DNA of 64,000 nt from Bradyrhizobium sp. NP1 (GCF_030378205.1 NZ_CP127385.1:4442001-4506000), one strand, 5' to 3'; counted from the first letter of the stretch, positions 24,211 through 33,396 are shown. Program-made: numbers and translations. Notes: generated by a model not told the origin, from the letters alone.

Positions 24211-27066
24211 GTGACAGAGGAGAGCCCACAAGCCGTTTATGCGTCGAATGAATGGGAGATCGATCTCACCCGGCGTGAGGCGCGCTCCCGAGGCGTCTCC
24301 GTGCCCATTGGGAGCCGCGCATTCGAGATCCTCGAGATTCTGGTACGGTCGGGCGGCGAGCTCATCAGCAAATATCGCCTGATGGAGCAAGTATGGCCGG
24401 GTGCGGTCGTCGAGGAAAACACCCTCCAATTTCATATATCCGCCATTCGGAAGGCGCTCGGCGCTGACCGTGGCCTACTGAAGACGGTGTCCGGCCGTGG
24501 CTATCGCCTGCTGGGGCGCTGGAGCGTCCTGGAGGCGACCGAGCCGGGACATCGGTTCGGCAACGCAGAGCGCAACCCGAAGCAGCCATTTCGAACCAAT
24601 GTGCCGATTGCAGGATCGGCTCTGATCGGCCGAAGCGAGCCACGGCAGCACCTGCTGGATGTCCTGTCGGCCTATCGTGTCGTCACGCTGACCGGACCAG
24701 GCGGCATCGGAAAGAGCGTGCTGGCCCTTGAGGTTGCGCGCAGCATCTTTCCAACGCTTGAGGGCGATTGCTGGATCGTTGAGCTGGCCTCGCTGTCGGA
24801 CCAAGCACTCGTGCCGGCGGCGGTTTCAGTCGCACTCGGACTGAGGATCGCGGGCAGCGTGATTTCCGCCGAATCCGTAGCCCGGGCTCTCGACAGAGCG
24901 AAGCTGCTCCTCGTGCTCGACAATTGTGAACACCTCATCGATGCCGCAGCTAAGCTCGCGGAAACGATCGTTCGTCTATGCCCGAATGCGTCAGTGCTTG
25001 CGACGAGTCGAGAAATCTTGAGGATCGAGGGCGAGTACGCCTATCGCGTTCCGCCGCTCGACGTGCCGCCTTCGCGCCAGGATGACAAGGATGTCATTCG
25101 TGAGTACAGCGCCGTTCAGCTGTTCAACGCCAGACTGATCGCCCTCGACGCCGGCTCGTCGGCGCGCCCGGAAAATCTGCCGCTCATTGCTGCGATCTGC
25201 CGGCGCCTCGACGGCATCCCGCTTGCCATCGAGTTTGCGGCGGCACGCGTCGCGACACTGGGACTTCAGCAGACGACTGACCTTCTCGGTGACCGCTTCA
25301 GCCTCCTGACAGCCGGCCGTCGAACGGCTCTGCCGAGGCACCAGACCCTGCGCGCGACGCTGGATTGGAGCTACGAGCTGTTGCCGGAGGCGGAACGGAC
25401 CCTGCTGCGTCGATTGGCGATTTGCGCGGGCGGGTTCACGCTCGAGGCGGCGACGGCGGTCATGGGCGATGACGGCGTGACGGCCGCCATGGTTGCCGAG
25501 GGCATCGCAAGCTTGGCCGCCAAGTCGCTCGTATCCCTGGATGCATCGGCACCGTTCGGTCGCTGGCGACTGCTGGAGACAATTCGGGCCTATGCGCTCG
25601 ACAAGCTGGCCGAGAGCGGTGAAGCGGAAGGGATTGCTCACCGGCACGGGGCGTTCTTCCGCGATCTGTTTGCACTGGCCGCCGAGGGCCCATTCGTGAA
25701 CTTTCACGACCTGCCCCATTACGTCCGGGACCTCGACAATATACGAGCGGCGCTTGGCTGGGCCTTCTCTCGCGGAGCCGAGAAAGTCGACATCGGAATC
25801 GGACTTGCCGTCGCCGCCGGGCCTGTCCTGCTGGCAACGTCCATGCTGCCTGAATGTCATCGCTGGTCGGAGCAGGCGCTGCTGGCCCTCGACGACACCA
25901 AGCGCGGAACGGCCGATGAAATGCGTCTACAGGCCGGCCTGGGCTATTCGCTGATGTTCACGGGCGGCGGGAGCGACGAGGCGCGCGCGGCCCTGGATAG
26001 AAGCCTCTTCATCGCCGAGGATTGCGGCGAAGTTCCCTATCAAATGTGGTTGCTCAGCGCACTGAACATCTTCCACTTTCGAAATGGGAATTGCAGGCTG
26101 ACGCTGCAATGCGCAAAGCGCAGTTTAGCCGTGGCCAAGGTCATTGGCGACCCGGCCGCCTTCGCGTTGGCGCATTTCGTGCTGGGGAACTCACTTTACT
26201 TGGTCGGCGATCTTAAAGGCGCCAGCGGGGAGTTTGAGGCGGCGTTACAGAATCGGTCACGCACACAGCGCACCAGCAAGGTCTATTTCGGCTTTGACGT
26301 CGCCGCCCCGGCCGCGATGGGTTTGGCGAGCACGCTATGTCTGCAGGGCTATCCGCGTCAGGCCACCGAACAGGCGCACCTGATCCTTGAGGATGCCCTT
26401 CACATCAAGCACTCGATAACGTTGAGCTTAACTTTGATACACGCCGTCTTGCTGTTCCTCTGGACCGGCGATCTGCAAACCGCCGAGAAGGTCACCGATT
26501 GGTATATCTCCAATGGCCGGTCCCATTCCTTGGCTCTACAGGTGGTGGTCGGACGTGGTCTCAAAGCGCTGCTGGCGATCAGCCGCGGCGATTCGCAAAC
26601 CGGAGTCGATATCTTGCAGGGTTGCGTGCAGGAGCTTCGCGCCGCGAGCTACGGGATGATGGCTTCGCCATTCAACATTTCGCTTGCGGAAGGGCTCGCC
26701 GCGACCGGCCGATTTGGCGAAAGCATGAATGTGATCGATGACGGCATCCACTTGGTCGAGGTGAACGGCGACCTCATCTATATGACCGAGTTGTTGCGGG
26801 TGAAAGGCGTCCTTCTTCTCTCAATGCCTCAGCCTCGCGTCGAGGAGGCGGAAATGCTGTTCGTCCGTTCGCTTGAACTGAGCCGACAACAAGGCGCGCG
26901 TGCCGGTGAGCTGCGCACTGCGATCGAACTGGCAAAGCTGATGGCCGCCCAGGGGCGACGCGAGGACGCCCGTAAGCTGCTCGAGCCGGTGTTCACATGG
27001 TTCGTTGAGGGCCTGGACACGGATGATCTGAAAGCGGCGGAACGCCTGCTGACGACCTTGCGGTAG
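24211..27066 (+). CDS. winged-helix regulator with STAND NTPase and TPR domains
   Basis: The 951-aa protein has an OmpR-type winged helix at residues about 10-102 (SRAFEILEILVRSGGELISK, then KTVSGRGYRLLG). A STAND/AAA-type NTPase follows, with P-loop GPGGIGKS at 162-169, Walker B LLLVLDNCEH near 232-241, and the GIPLAIEFAAARV motif. The C-terminal half (about 480-951) is alpha-helical and TPR-like, for example FALAHFVLGNSLYLVGDLKG. This order matches large ATP-dependent activators related to AfsR and MalT: the TPR part senses a signal, the NTPase controls oligomerisation and the winged helix binds DNA. GTG at 24211 (GTGACAGAGGAG) is used. The gene is divergent from a secreted esterase. Confidence 0.9.
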   Translation: MTEESPQAVYASNEWEIDLTRREARSRGVSVPIGSRAFEILEILVRSGGELISKYRLMEQVWPGAVVEENTLQFHISAIRKALGADRGLLKTVSGRGYRLLGRWSVLEATEPGHRFGNAERNPKQPFRTNVPIAGSALIGRSEPRQHLLDVLSAYRVVTLTGPGGIGKSVLALEVARSIFPTLEGDCWIVELASLSDQALVPAAVSVALGLRIAGSVISAESVARALDRAKLLLVLDNCEHLIDAAAKLAETIVRLCPNASVLATSREILRIEGEYAYRVPPLDVPPSRQDDKDVIREYSAVQLFNARLIALDAGSSARPENLPLIAAICRRLDGIPLAIEFAAARVATLGLQQTTDLLGDRFSLLTAGRRTALPRHQTLRATLDWSYELLPEAERTLLRRLAICAGGFTLEAATAVMGDDGVTAAMVAEGIASLAAKSLVSLDASAPFGRWRLLETIRAYALDKLAESGEAEGIAHRHGAFFRDLFALAAEGPFVNFHDLPHYVRDLDNIRAALGWAFSRGAEKVDIGIGLAVAAGPVLLATSMLPECHRWSEQALLALDDTKRGTADEMRLQAGLGYSLMFTGGGSDEARAALDRSLFIAEDCGEVPYQMWLLSALNIFHFRNGNCRLTLQCAKRSLAVAKVIGDPAAFALAHFVLGNSLYLVGDLKGASGEFEAALQNRSRTQRTSKVYFGFDVAAPAAMGLASTLCLQGYPRQATEQAHLILEDALHIKHSITLSLTLIHAVLLFLWTGDLQTAEKVTDWYISNGRSHSLALQVVVGRGLKALLAISRGDSQTGVDILQGCVQELRAASYGMMASPFNISLAEGLAATGRFGESMNVIDDGIHLVEVNGDLIYMTELLRVKGVLLLSMPQPRVEEAEMLFVRSLELSRQQGARAGELRTAIELAKLMAAQGRREDARKLLEPVFTWFVEGLDTDDLKAAERLLTTLR

Positions 27067-27166
27067 AGCAGATCTGGCTGCGGTAACGCCCCTATCGACC
27101 ACTATCGCTGGGACAACGTCGCATCTGACCCGCTACTCTATCCCACTCTATCCCCCAATGCTCCCC

Positions 27167-28762
27167 CTACTCCCACTCGATCGTCCCCGGCGGTTTTGAC
27201 GTCACGTCATAGACCACGCGGTTGACGCCCTTGACCTCGTTGATGATGCGGGTTGCGGTCTCGCCCAAAAACTTCATGTCGAAGGGATAGAAGTCCGCGG
27301 TCATGCCGTCGGTCGAGGTCACCGCGCGCAGGCCGACCACATATTCGTATGTGCGCCCGTCGCCCATCACGCCGACGGTCTTCACCGGCAGCAGCACCGC
27401 AAAAGCCTGCCAGATCGCGTCGTAGAGACCCGCTTTCCGGATCTGGTCGATATAAACAGCATCCGCGTGGCGCAGGATGTCGAGCTTTTCCCTGGTAATG
27501 TCGCCGGGGCAGCGGATCGCAAGCCCCGGCCCCGGGAACGGATGCCGGCCGACGAAGATCTCGGGCAGGCCGAGCTCGCGGCCCAGTGCGCGCACCTCGT
27601 CCTTGAACAGCTCGCGCAGCGGCTCGACCAGCTTCATGTTCATGCGCGCAGGCAGGCCGCCGACATTGTGGTGCGACTTGATCGTCACCGAGGGCCCGCC
27701 GGTGAAGGAGACGCTCTCGATCACGTCGGGATAGAGCGTGCCTTGCGCGAGGAACTCGGCGCCGCCTATCTTCTTTGCTTCCTGCTCGAACACGTCGATG
27801 AACAGCCGCCCGATGGTCTTGCGCTTCACCTCGGGGTCGGTGACGCCGGCGAGCTCGCCGAGGAACTGCTTCGAGGCGTCAACATGCACGAGCGGGATGT
27901 TATAGTGGTGACGGAACAGGTCGACGACCGTCTCGGCCTCGTTGAGCCGCAGCAGGCCGTGATCGACGAACACGCAGGTGAGCTGGTCACCGATCGCTTC
28001 ATGGATCAGCACGGCGGCAACAGCAGAGTCGACGCCGCCCGAAAGGCCGCAGATCACCTTGCCCTTGCCGACCTGCTTCCTGATCTTCTCGATCGCCTCC
28101 TCGCGGAAGGCGCGCATGGTCCAGTCGCCGGCCAGCGCCGCGACCTTGCGCACGAAGTTGCGGATCAGTTGCGCGCCATCAGGCGTATGCACCACCTCGG
28201 GATGGAACATCAGCCCGTAATATTTGCGCTTCTCGTCCTGGATGATCGCGAAAGGAGCATTCGGTGACACGCCGGCGATTTCAAAGCCCGGCGGCATTTT
28301 GGTGATGCGGTCGCCATGGCTCATCCAGACCGGATGGCGCTCACCCGTCGACCAGACGGATTCGAACAGGCAGCTATCAGCCTTCACCTCGACATCGGCG
28401 CGGCCGAATTCCCTGTGGTGCCCGCCCTCGACCTCGCCGCCGAGCTGCGCCGCCATCGTCATCTGGCCGTAGCAGATGCCGAGCACGGGGACGCCGGATT
28501 CGAAGATCGATTGCGGGGCGCGGGGCGAACCCTCTTCATGCACGGATTCCGGGCCGCCGGAGAGGATCACCGCCTTCGGCTTCATCTCCCTGAAGGCTTC
28601 CTCCGCCTTCTGGAACGGCACGATCTCGGAATAGACGCCCTCCTCGCGGACGCGGCGGGCGATCAGCTGGGTCACCTGACTGCCGAAATCGACAATCAGA
28701 ATCTTTTCATGGGCCGAGGCCACTGAGGGCATCGACTCGCGGGCTTTCTGTGCGGCTGTCAT
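27167..28762 (-). CDS. guaA: GMP synthase (glutamine-hydrolysing)
   Basis: The enzyme makes GMP from XMP, ATP and glutamine, the last step of de novo guanine nucleotide synthesis. The 531-aa protein has a class I glutamine amidotransferase domain ([20 protein letters not shown]; nucleophile Cys98 in GICYGQ; His187 and Glu189 in MFHPEV). The ATP-pyrophosphatase domain follows with SGGVDS at 241-246, and the GMP-synthase C-terminal dimerisation domain ends [12 protein letters not shown] at 28762 is used rather than the TTG three codons upstream. guaB lies about 8.4 kb upstream on the same strand. A perfect 10-bp dyad lies 84 bp upstream of the start codon. Confidence 0.98.
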   Translation of the reverse strand: MTAAQKARESMPSVASAHEKILIVDFGSQVTQLIARRVREEGVYSEIVPFQKAEEAFREMKPKAVILSGGPESVHEEGSPRAPQSIFESGVPVLGICYGQMTMAAQLGGEVEGGHHREFGRADVEVKADSCLFESVWSTGERHPVWMSHGDRITKMPPGFEIAGVSPNAPFAIIQDEKRKYYGLMFHPEVVHTPDGAQLIRNFVRKVAALAGDWTMRAFREEAIEKIRKQVGKGKVICGLSGGVDSAVAAVLIHEAIGDQLTCVFVDHGLLRLNEAETVVDLFRHHYNIPLVHVDASKQFLGELAGVTDPEVKRKTIGRLFIDVFEQEAKKIGGAEFLAQGTLYPDVIESVSFTGGPSVTIKSHHNVGGLPARMNMKLVEPLRELFKDEVRALGRELGLPEIFVGRHPFPGPGLAIRCPGDITREKLDILRHADAVYIDQIRKAGLYDAIWQAFAVLLPVKTVGVMGDGRTYEYVVGLRAVTSTDGMTADFYPFDMKFLGETATRIINEVKGVNRVVYDVTSKPPGTIEWE

Positions 28763-28845
28763 GGATAGCAATTACGCGACGAGGGGGCGACCTGCAACGG
28801 GTGCTGCCGCCCGGCCCACATGCTTTGTGGAGATGGACAAACGGG

Positions 28846-28872
28846 ATATAGGTCAGTAATATTGACCTATAT
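28846..28872. promoter_or_regulatory. perfect 27-bp operator-like dyad
   Basis: ATATAGGTCA at 28846-28855 and TGACCTATAT at 28863-28872 are perfect 10-bp inverted repeats with a 7-bp spacer (GTAATAT). It lies between divergent guaA (start 28762) and the NTF2-like gene (start 28900), 27 bp from the latter. Its length and symmetry fit a TetR, GntR or MarR-type dimer site. It overlaps where the promoter of the NTF2-like gene must be. No regulator gene adjoins it. Confidence 0.7.
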
Positions 28873-28899
28873 GAAACCATTGAGATCGGGAGGATCAGC

Positions 28900-29271
28900 T
28901 TGCCGGCTTCATACTCACCCTCGGACCTGGCCGCGCTCGGGCGGACCTGGGTCGCCGCCTGGAACGCCCGCGACCTCGAAGGTGTGCTCGCGCTCTATGC
29001 CGAGGACACCGAGATGACCTCGGACCTGATTCCCAAACTCGGCTTCGACGCCAGCGGAACCGTCCGCGGCAAGACGGACCTGCGCGCCTATTGGAGCAAG
29101 GCGCTGGCGCTGGTGCCGGAGCTGCATTTCACCCTGATCGACACCTTCGTCAGCCCCGACAGCGTGGTCGTGTTCTACGAGAACGAGCGCGGCAAGAGGA
29201 TCTGCGAGTATCTGCGGCTCGACGCGGCGGGCAAGATCAGGCAGGGCTCGGCCAACCATCTGGCGCATTAG
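28900..29271 (+). CDS. SnoaL/NTF2-like fold protein, TTG start
   Basis: The 123-aa protein has the NTF2-like pattern: ALGRTWVAAWNARDLEGVLA, YAEDTEMTSD, GKTDLRAYWSKAL, and closing strands with VVVFYENERGKRICEYLRLD. TTG at 28900 is supported by GGGAGGA five bases upstream; no ATG or GTG fits. The role is unknown; members are often polyketide cyclase-like or ligand-binding proteins. It is followed 48 bp later by a cupin gene, probably in one unit, and preceded by the perfect dyad at 28846-28872. Confidence 0.82.
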   Translation: MPASYSPSDLAALGRTWVAAWNARDLEGVLALYAEDTEMTSDLIPKLGFDASGTVRGKTDLRAYWSKALALVPELHFTLIDTFVSPDSVVVFYENERGKRICEYLRLDAAGKIRQGSANHLAH

Positions 29272-29319
29272 AGAACGCGGAAGCGCTCCGCGTCGCTCGA
29301 AAACGGAAGGACATTTCTC

Positions 29320-29652
29320 ATGAAGTTTCCCGCGATGCCCTTCACCGTCACGGACTGGAGCGGGCTGCCTGCCACCACGCATCCGGGCGAAACCGGGCAA
29401 GCCCTCTGGCGCACTCTGAATTTCGGCGAGCTCCGGGTCCGGATGGTCGAGTACACGCCCGGCTATCTCGCCGATCACTGGTGCGACCGCGGCCACGTTC
29501 TCTTCGTCGTGGAGGGCGAACTCGACACCGAATTGCGCGACGGCCGCACCTTCAAGCTGCTGGCGGGCATGAGCTACCAGGTGTCGGACTTCGGCGACGC
29601 CGCGCATCGCTCCTCGACGAAGGTGGGTGCGAAGCTTTTCATCGTGGATTGA
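29320..29652 (+). CDS. DHCW-motif cupin fold protein
   Basis: The 110-aa protein is a single-domain cupin. The conserved YTPGYLADHWCDRGHVLFVV block contains the D-H-W/C-D-x-G-H metal-site region, and GMSYQVSDFGDAAHRSS is the second cupin motif. It matches small DHCW-motif cupins whose function is unknown. ATG at 29320 has GGAAGGA eight bases upstream. It probably belongs to the same unit as the NTF2-like gene and is convergent with the RsmB-type gene, 34 bp away. Confidence 0.85.
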   Translation: MKFPAMPFTVTDWSGLPATTHPGETGQALWRTLNFGELRVRMVEYTPGYLADHWCDRGHVLFVVEGELDTELRDGRTFKLLAGMSYQVSDFGDAAHRSSTKVGAKLFIVD

Positions 29653-29686
29653 GCCGGCCCGGCGCCCGCGCGAGCAGGTCAGCAAT

Positions 29687-30985
29687 TCAGCCCCGGCGCA
29701 ACACCGACACGAAAAATCCATCCGTGCCGGTGCGCCGCGGCGTCATCAGCCAGCCTTCGTCGGAGCGAAGCGCCGCGGCGGCGAAGGCCTCCGCCTTGTC
29801 CCACAGCACGCTTGCGGTCTCTTCCGGCGGCACCACGGCAAATTCCGGATGCCGCGCGAGGAAGGCGCGCACCTGCTCGCCATTCTCGACCGGCAGTACC
29901 GAGCAGGTGATGTAGGCGATCCGCCCGCCCCGCTTGACCAAGCCTGCGGCGCGTTCCAGCACTTCGGCCTGTTCCTTGACGCGGATCTCGAGCGCGCCGG
30001 GACGCATGCGCCACTTGGCGTCGGGGTTGCGCCGCCAGGTACCGGTTCCCGAGCAGGGTGCGTCGATCAGGACGAGGTCGGCCGACGCCTTGATGTCAGC
30101 GATCGGGTCGACCTCGCCCTTCGGCGCCCGGATTTCGGCATTGTGGACCCCGGCGCGCGACAGCCGCTCGTGGATCGGCGCGAGCTGCCGCTTGTCGCGG
30201 TCGGTCGCGATCAGGCGGCCCTTTCCTTCCATCATCGCCGCGAGCGCCAGCGTCTTGCCGCCGGCCCCGGCGCAGAGATCGATCACCTGCTCGCCCGGCT
30301 TGGGGGCGGAAAACAACGCCGCGAGCTGGGAACCTTCATCCTGAACTTCAACGGCGCCCTTGATGAAATCCTCTTCCGCCTGGATGCCCGGATTGCGCGC
30401 GTCGGCGGCCAGCGCGATGCGCAGGCCGACCGGCGACCATGGCGCTTCCTGCGCCCGCAAGTGAGCCAGCGAGCGCAACACCTTGTCGCGCCTCGCCTTG
30501 AGCGTGTTGACGCGCAGGTCGAGCGGCGCCCGGCTCGCCATCGCGGCGGCTTCCGCGACCCGATCCTCGCCAAAGGCCTGTGCGAGATGGCCATCGAGCC
30601 AGTCGGGATAGTCGCCGGCAACGTGCGGCGGGGCGCCATCGAGCGAACGCGACGCGAGCGCCGCACGCTCGCGGTCGGTCAATGGCTGAGGCGCAAAGCG
30701 GCTGCCGTCGCACAGCGCCGCAATGGCGTCTGCATCCATTCCGCGCTCGAGCCTGAGCATGCCGAGCACCCGCGCGCGCGGGCTGTCGTCATCCATCAGG
30801 AACGCGCTCGAGGCGCGCCGCCGCAGCACGTCCCAGACCAGGCCCGCGATCGCCGCGCGGTCGCCGGAGCCGGCATAGCGATGCGCCGAGCCCCACTCCT
30901 TGAGCGCCTGGGCGGCCGGAATGCGCTGGGTATCGATCACCCCGATGAGGTCGATGGCGGCGGAAAGCCGGGCGGCTGGCGTCAT
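29687..30985 (-). CDS. RsmB/NOP2-family RNA (cytosine-5) methyltransferase
   Basis: The 432-aa protein has an N-terminal NusB-like helical region (about 1-140) and a C-terminal Rossmann methyltransferase. Motif I is VIDLCAGAGGKTLALAAMM. Motif IV is DAPCSGTGTWRRNPDAKWR and motif VI is YITCSVLPVENGEQV; the two Cys are the catalytic and release residues of m5C RNA methyltransferases. The likely substrate is 16S rRNA, by analogy with RsmB of Escherichia coli, but alphaproteobacteria carry several paralogues, so the target position is not certain. It lies between guaB and guaA, an arrangement common in Bradyrhizobium. Confidence 0.93.
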   Translation of the reverse strand: MTPAARLSAAIDLIGVIDTQRIPAAQALKEWGSAHRYAGSGDRAAIAGLVWDVLRRRASSAFLMDDDSPRARVLGMLRLERGMDADAIAALCDGSRFAPQPLTDRERAALASRSLDGAPPHVAGDYPDWLDGHLAQAFGEDRVAEAAAMASRAPLDLRVNTLKARRDKVLRSLAHLRAQEAPWSPVGLRIALAADARNPGIQAEEDFIKGAVEVQDEGSQLAALFSAPKPGEQVIDLCAGAGGKTLALAAMMEGKGRLIATDRDKRQLAPIHERLSRAGVHNAEIRAPKGEVDPIADIKASADLVLIDAPCSGTGTWRRNPDAKWRMRPGALEIRVKEQAEVLERAAGLVKRGGRIAYITCSVLPVENGEQVRAFLARHPEFAVVPPEETASVLWDKAEAFAAAALRSDEGWLMTPRRTGTDGFFVSVLRRG

Positions 30986-31019
30986 GTGAAGACTTTCTGC
31001 CGGAGAGCCCGGCGCTACA

Positions 31020-31119
31020 GCATGATCCGGAAAAGTGTGTGGCGGCTTTCCGAAAAGATCATGCTCAATCAGGAACCTAAAGCGCGATGACGATTCAACC
31101 TGATCTCATCGCGCTTTAG
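31020..31119. repeat. pair of Rhizobiales-type intergenic palindromes
   Basis: Two hairpins lie in tandem. The first (31020-31064) has arms GCATGATC and GATCATGC with inner CCGGAAAAG/CTTTCCG pairing. The second (31077-31119) has arms CTAAAGCGCGATGA and TCATCGCGCTTTAG. Both sequence types are recalled as widespread non-coding repeats of Rhizobiales. They follow the start of the RsmB-type gene and precede a half CTAG hairpin. Confidence 0.8.
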
Positions 31120-31134
31120 AGGTCCGCTTCCGAA

Positions 31135-31158
31135 GCGAACGTCAAATCGCTCCACTAG
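31135..31158. repeat. half copy of the CTAG hairpin element (right arm)
   Basis: GCGAACGTCAAATC followed by GCTCCACTAG matches the right half of the complete copy at 52645-52723, with the bulge and one base lost. The left half is missing. The terminal CTAG supplies the TAG stop codon of the MAPEG gene on the minus strand. Confidence 0.8.
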
Positions 31159-31577
31159 ATCAGGAGCAGGATCTTCAGCGCGAAATAGAGCCACATCGCG
31201 AGCAGCACGAGCGCGCCGGCGAACCAGGCCAGCGAGCGCCGGCGCAGGTCGTTGGAGCCGACGAAAATCCCGGCATGGACGAAGCGGGTGACCACGAACA
31301 CCCACGCCATCGCCACGATGAACAGATCGGCATGGCGCAGCGGCAATGCCAGCGCGATCAGCCCATATAGCAGCAACGGCAGCTCGAACTGGTTGCGGAA
31401 GCAGTTGCCGATCTGCGTGGCGCGGGCCGGCCAGTTGGGCTGCCCGAGCACGATGTCGCGGATTTTGGTCTCGCCGCCGACCAGCGCCTGGCGCCGGGCG
31501 CCGGCCATCCAGAACAGAAGCGCGAAAGTAAGCCCGATCTGGACGAAGATCGGCAGCAAGACCATCCGGACCGTCAT
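31155..31577 (-). CDS. MAPEG family membrane protein
   Basis: The 140-aa protein has four hydrophobic helices and the bacterial MAPEG features: an initial VLLPIFVQIGLTFALLFWMA helix, NCFRNQFELPLLLYGLIAL (Asn/Arg/Glu of the glutathione-binding region), and a C-terminal helix pair. MAPEG proteins act on eicosanoids and glutathione in eukaryotes; bacterial members are mostly uncharacterised. ATG at 31577 has GAGGGAA upstream. The stop codon TAG is provided by the CTAG end of a repeat, immediately after the last helix. Confidence 0.88.
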   Translation of the reverse strand: MTVRMVLLPIFVQIGLTFALLFWMAGARRQALVGGETKIRDIVLGQPNWPARATQIGNCFRNQFELPLLLYGLIALALPLRHADLFIVAMAWVFVVTRFVHAGIFVGSNDLRRRSLAWFAGALVLLAMWLYFALKILLLI

Positions 31578-31734
31578 GGAATTCCCTCGGGCAAAACTCT
31601 GAGTCTCCGCTATAGCCCGCCACGCTGCCCCATGACAATCAAGCGAACACTTGAACCATCATCGCCAAAGAGGCTAACTAACCCTCAATTGCTTCAGCGA
31701 TTTTTTAAGGCCCCGCGGCGGCCATGAGCTAGCG

Positions 31735-32439
31735 ATGACGATCACCGGTCCGATCCTGAACGATGCGGCCGAGCTTGCCGACTTTCCTGGCGAAGCCGTC
31801 GCCTCGCTCCTGCAGGTGATCGGTGACCATACCGGGCTGTTCGGCGACGATCCGGAAGGCGCGCTGAGCCTGGTGATGTCGGGGCTGGCCGGCCTCGCCG
31901 CCGCACTGGCGGTCGCCATCGTGCTGAGCGTCGCTGTCGCGGACGGATGGCGCACGCGGCGCCACGTCGTCCGGCACGGCATCGCCGCCTTCGTCACGCT
32001 CGGACTGGTCGCCTTCGTCGTCTACGACATGCGGCACGCGACGCTCGCCTTTCTCGGCCTCAACGTGAACAAGCCGGCGATCGAGTTCGAAATCCGCCTG
32101 CCCAAGGCGGCCTTGTCGGAGGTCGCTGAGACCCAGGTCGAACTGCACACCGACCGGAACCAGCAGCTCGCCCGGGTGGTGGACCGGACCGATGCGGAAG
32201 ACGGCCGCAGCGTGCTGCGCGGCTCGGTGACCCTCGATTATCGCACCACCAACCGGACGGTCATCCTCAGCCTGCCGGGCCGGGCGCAATGCGTGTTCAG
32301 ACTGAGGCTGGCCGCCAATCCCTCGCGCTCCGACCAGTTCGGGCCCTGGCATCTGGCCGACCAGATTGACGCTCCTTCGCCGGGCGAAGCCGGCGCGATC
32401 AGGCAGGATGCCTTCGCGATCCGCTATCGGGTGCTGTGA
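31735..32439 (+). CDS. membrane-anchored hypothetical protein
   Basis: The 234-aa protein has two transmembrane helices near residues 45-70 and 83-100 (GLAGLAAALAVAIVLSVAVA and GIAAFVTLGLVAFVVYDMRH). A soluble domain of about 120 residues follows, with EFEIRLPKAALSEVAETQVE and a beta-rich end. I recognise no family. The start at 31735 lacks a good ribosome-binding site; ATG at 31876 is an alternative. It is 51 bp upstream of the metallophosphoesterase gene and probably co-transcribed with it. Confidence 0.7.
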   Translation: MTITGPILNDAAELADFPGEAVASLLQVIGDHTGLFGDDPEGALSLVMSGLAGLAAALAVAIVLSVAVADGWRTRRHVVRHGIAAFVTLGLVAFVVYDMRHATLAFLGLNVNKPAIEFEIRLPKAALSEVAETQVELHTDRNQQLARVVDRTDAEDGRSVLRGSVTLDYRTTNRTVILSLPGRAQCVFRLRLAANPSRSDQFGPWHLADQIDAPSPGEAGAIRQDAFAIRYRVL

Positions 32440-32490
32440 CGAAAGCGCGGCCGTCATGATTTCGATGCGGGGCGTGGCTATGGTGCGGCC

Positions 32491-33315
32491 ATGAGCGAAT
32501 TCCGCCTGACGCAGATTTCCGACACCCATCTGGCGCGCCGTCACAAAAGCCTCATCGACAATTTCGAGAAGATCAGCGCGCATATCGACGCGACGCGGCC
32601 GGATCTCGTCGTCAACAGCGGCGATATCGCTTTCGACGCCCCGACCAACGCGGATGATCTGGCGTTTGCACACACCCTTCATCAGACACTGCCGGTTCCC
32701 TGGCGCGCGCTGCCAGGCAATCACGATATCGGCGACAACCCGACAGCGGTGGGACCGGCGCCGGCGCAAGCCGTCAGCGAACCCGCCCGGCACGCCTTCC
32801 TCGCGGCCTTCGGCGAGGACCGCTGGTCATTCGAGGCGGCGGGCTGGCGCTTTCTCGGGCTGAACTCGCTGGTGATGAATTCCGGCCTTGCGAGCGAGGC
32901 CGAACAGTTCGACTGGCTGGGGCAGCAGCTTGCGCTCACGACAGGCCGGCCGGTGGCGCTGTTCCTGCACAAGCCGTTGTTCCTCAACGAGCCCGGCGAT
33001 CCCGAGGTGCCGGAAACCGCAATCCGCTATGTCCCGCAGCCGGCGCGCCAGCGGCTGATCGAGATGCTCGCCGCGGTCGACCTGCGGCTGATCGCGAGCG
33101 GCCACGTCCACCAGCGCCGCGACTTCACCTATCGATCGGTGCGACACATCTGGGCGCCGTCAGCGGGCTTCGTCATTTCGGACGCGCGTCAGGAGCGCAT
33201 CGGCATCAAGGAAGCAGGTCTCGTCGAATATCGCTTCCGGCCGGACAGCTTCGAGGTCCGCCACCTGCGCGCACCGGGCCAGACCGACGTCGATCTCGAC
33301 ACGCTGCTCAAGTAG
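32491..33315 (+). CDS. metallophosphoesterase, cAMP phosphodiesterase (CpdA)-like
   Basis: The 274-aa protein carries the calcineurin-like metal motifs in order: QISDTHLARR (D-x-H), VVNSGDIAFDAP (GD), ALPGNHDIGD (GNHD), a His in LFLHKPLF, and SGHVHQRRDF (GHxH). The length and spacing match the class III cyclic-nucleotide phosphodiesterase group. It would hydrolyse cAMP or a related phosphodiester in the cytoplasm with two metal ions. A type A CTAG hairpin, lacking part of its right arm, lies 9 bp after the stop codon. Confidence 0.9.
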   Translation: MSEFRLTQISDTHLARRHKSLIDNFEKISAHIDATRPDLVVNSGDIAFDAPTNADDLAFAHTLHQTLPVPWRALPGNHDIGDNPTAVGPAPAQAVSEPARHAFLAAFGEDRWSFEAAGWRFLGLNSLVMNSGLASEAEQFDWLGQQLALTTGRPVALFLHKPLFLNEPGDPEVPETAIRYVPQPARQRLIEMLAAVDLRLIASGHVHQRRDFTYRSVRHIWAPSAGFVISDARQERIGIKEAGLVEYRFRPDSFEVRHLRAPGQTDVDLDTLLK

Positions 33316-33324
33316 CTGCGCGAC

Positions 33325-33390
33325 CTGGTTGAGCGGATTTGACGTTCGCTACGCGTCTGCCGCGATTTTCCTTATGCGAACGTCAACTAG
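33325..33390. repeat. CTAG hairpin element, type A, with shortened right arm
   Basis: The 66-bp copy is nearly identical to the complete type A copy at 52645-52723, including the loop around GTCTGCCGCGATTTTCC. It lacks 13 bases (ATCCAAAGCTCCA) just before the terminal CTAG. The left end reads CTGGTTGAGC, so the outer stem is broken. It lies between the CpdA-like gene and the convergent small membrane-protein gene. Confidence 0.85.
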
Positions 33391-33396
33391 CGATGC

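Noticed and set aside
24211..27066. STAND NTPase as a possible antiphage (AVAST-like) defence gene
   Set aside because: The N-terminal domain is an OmpR-type winged helix and not a nuclease or other toxic effector, and no defence genes adjoin it; a transcriptional regulator fits better.
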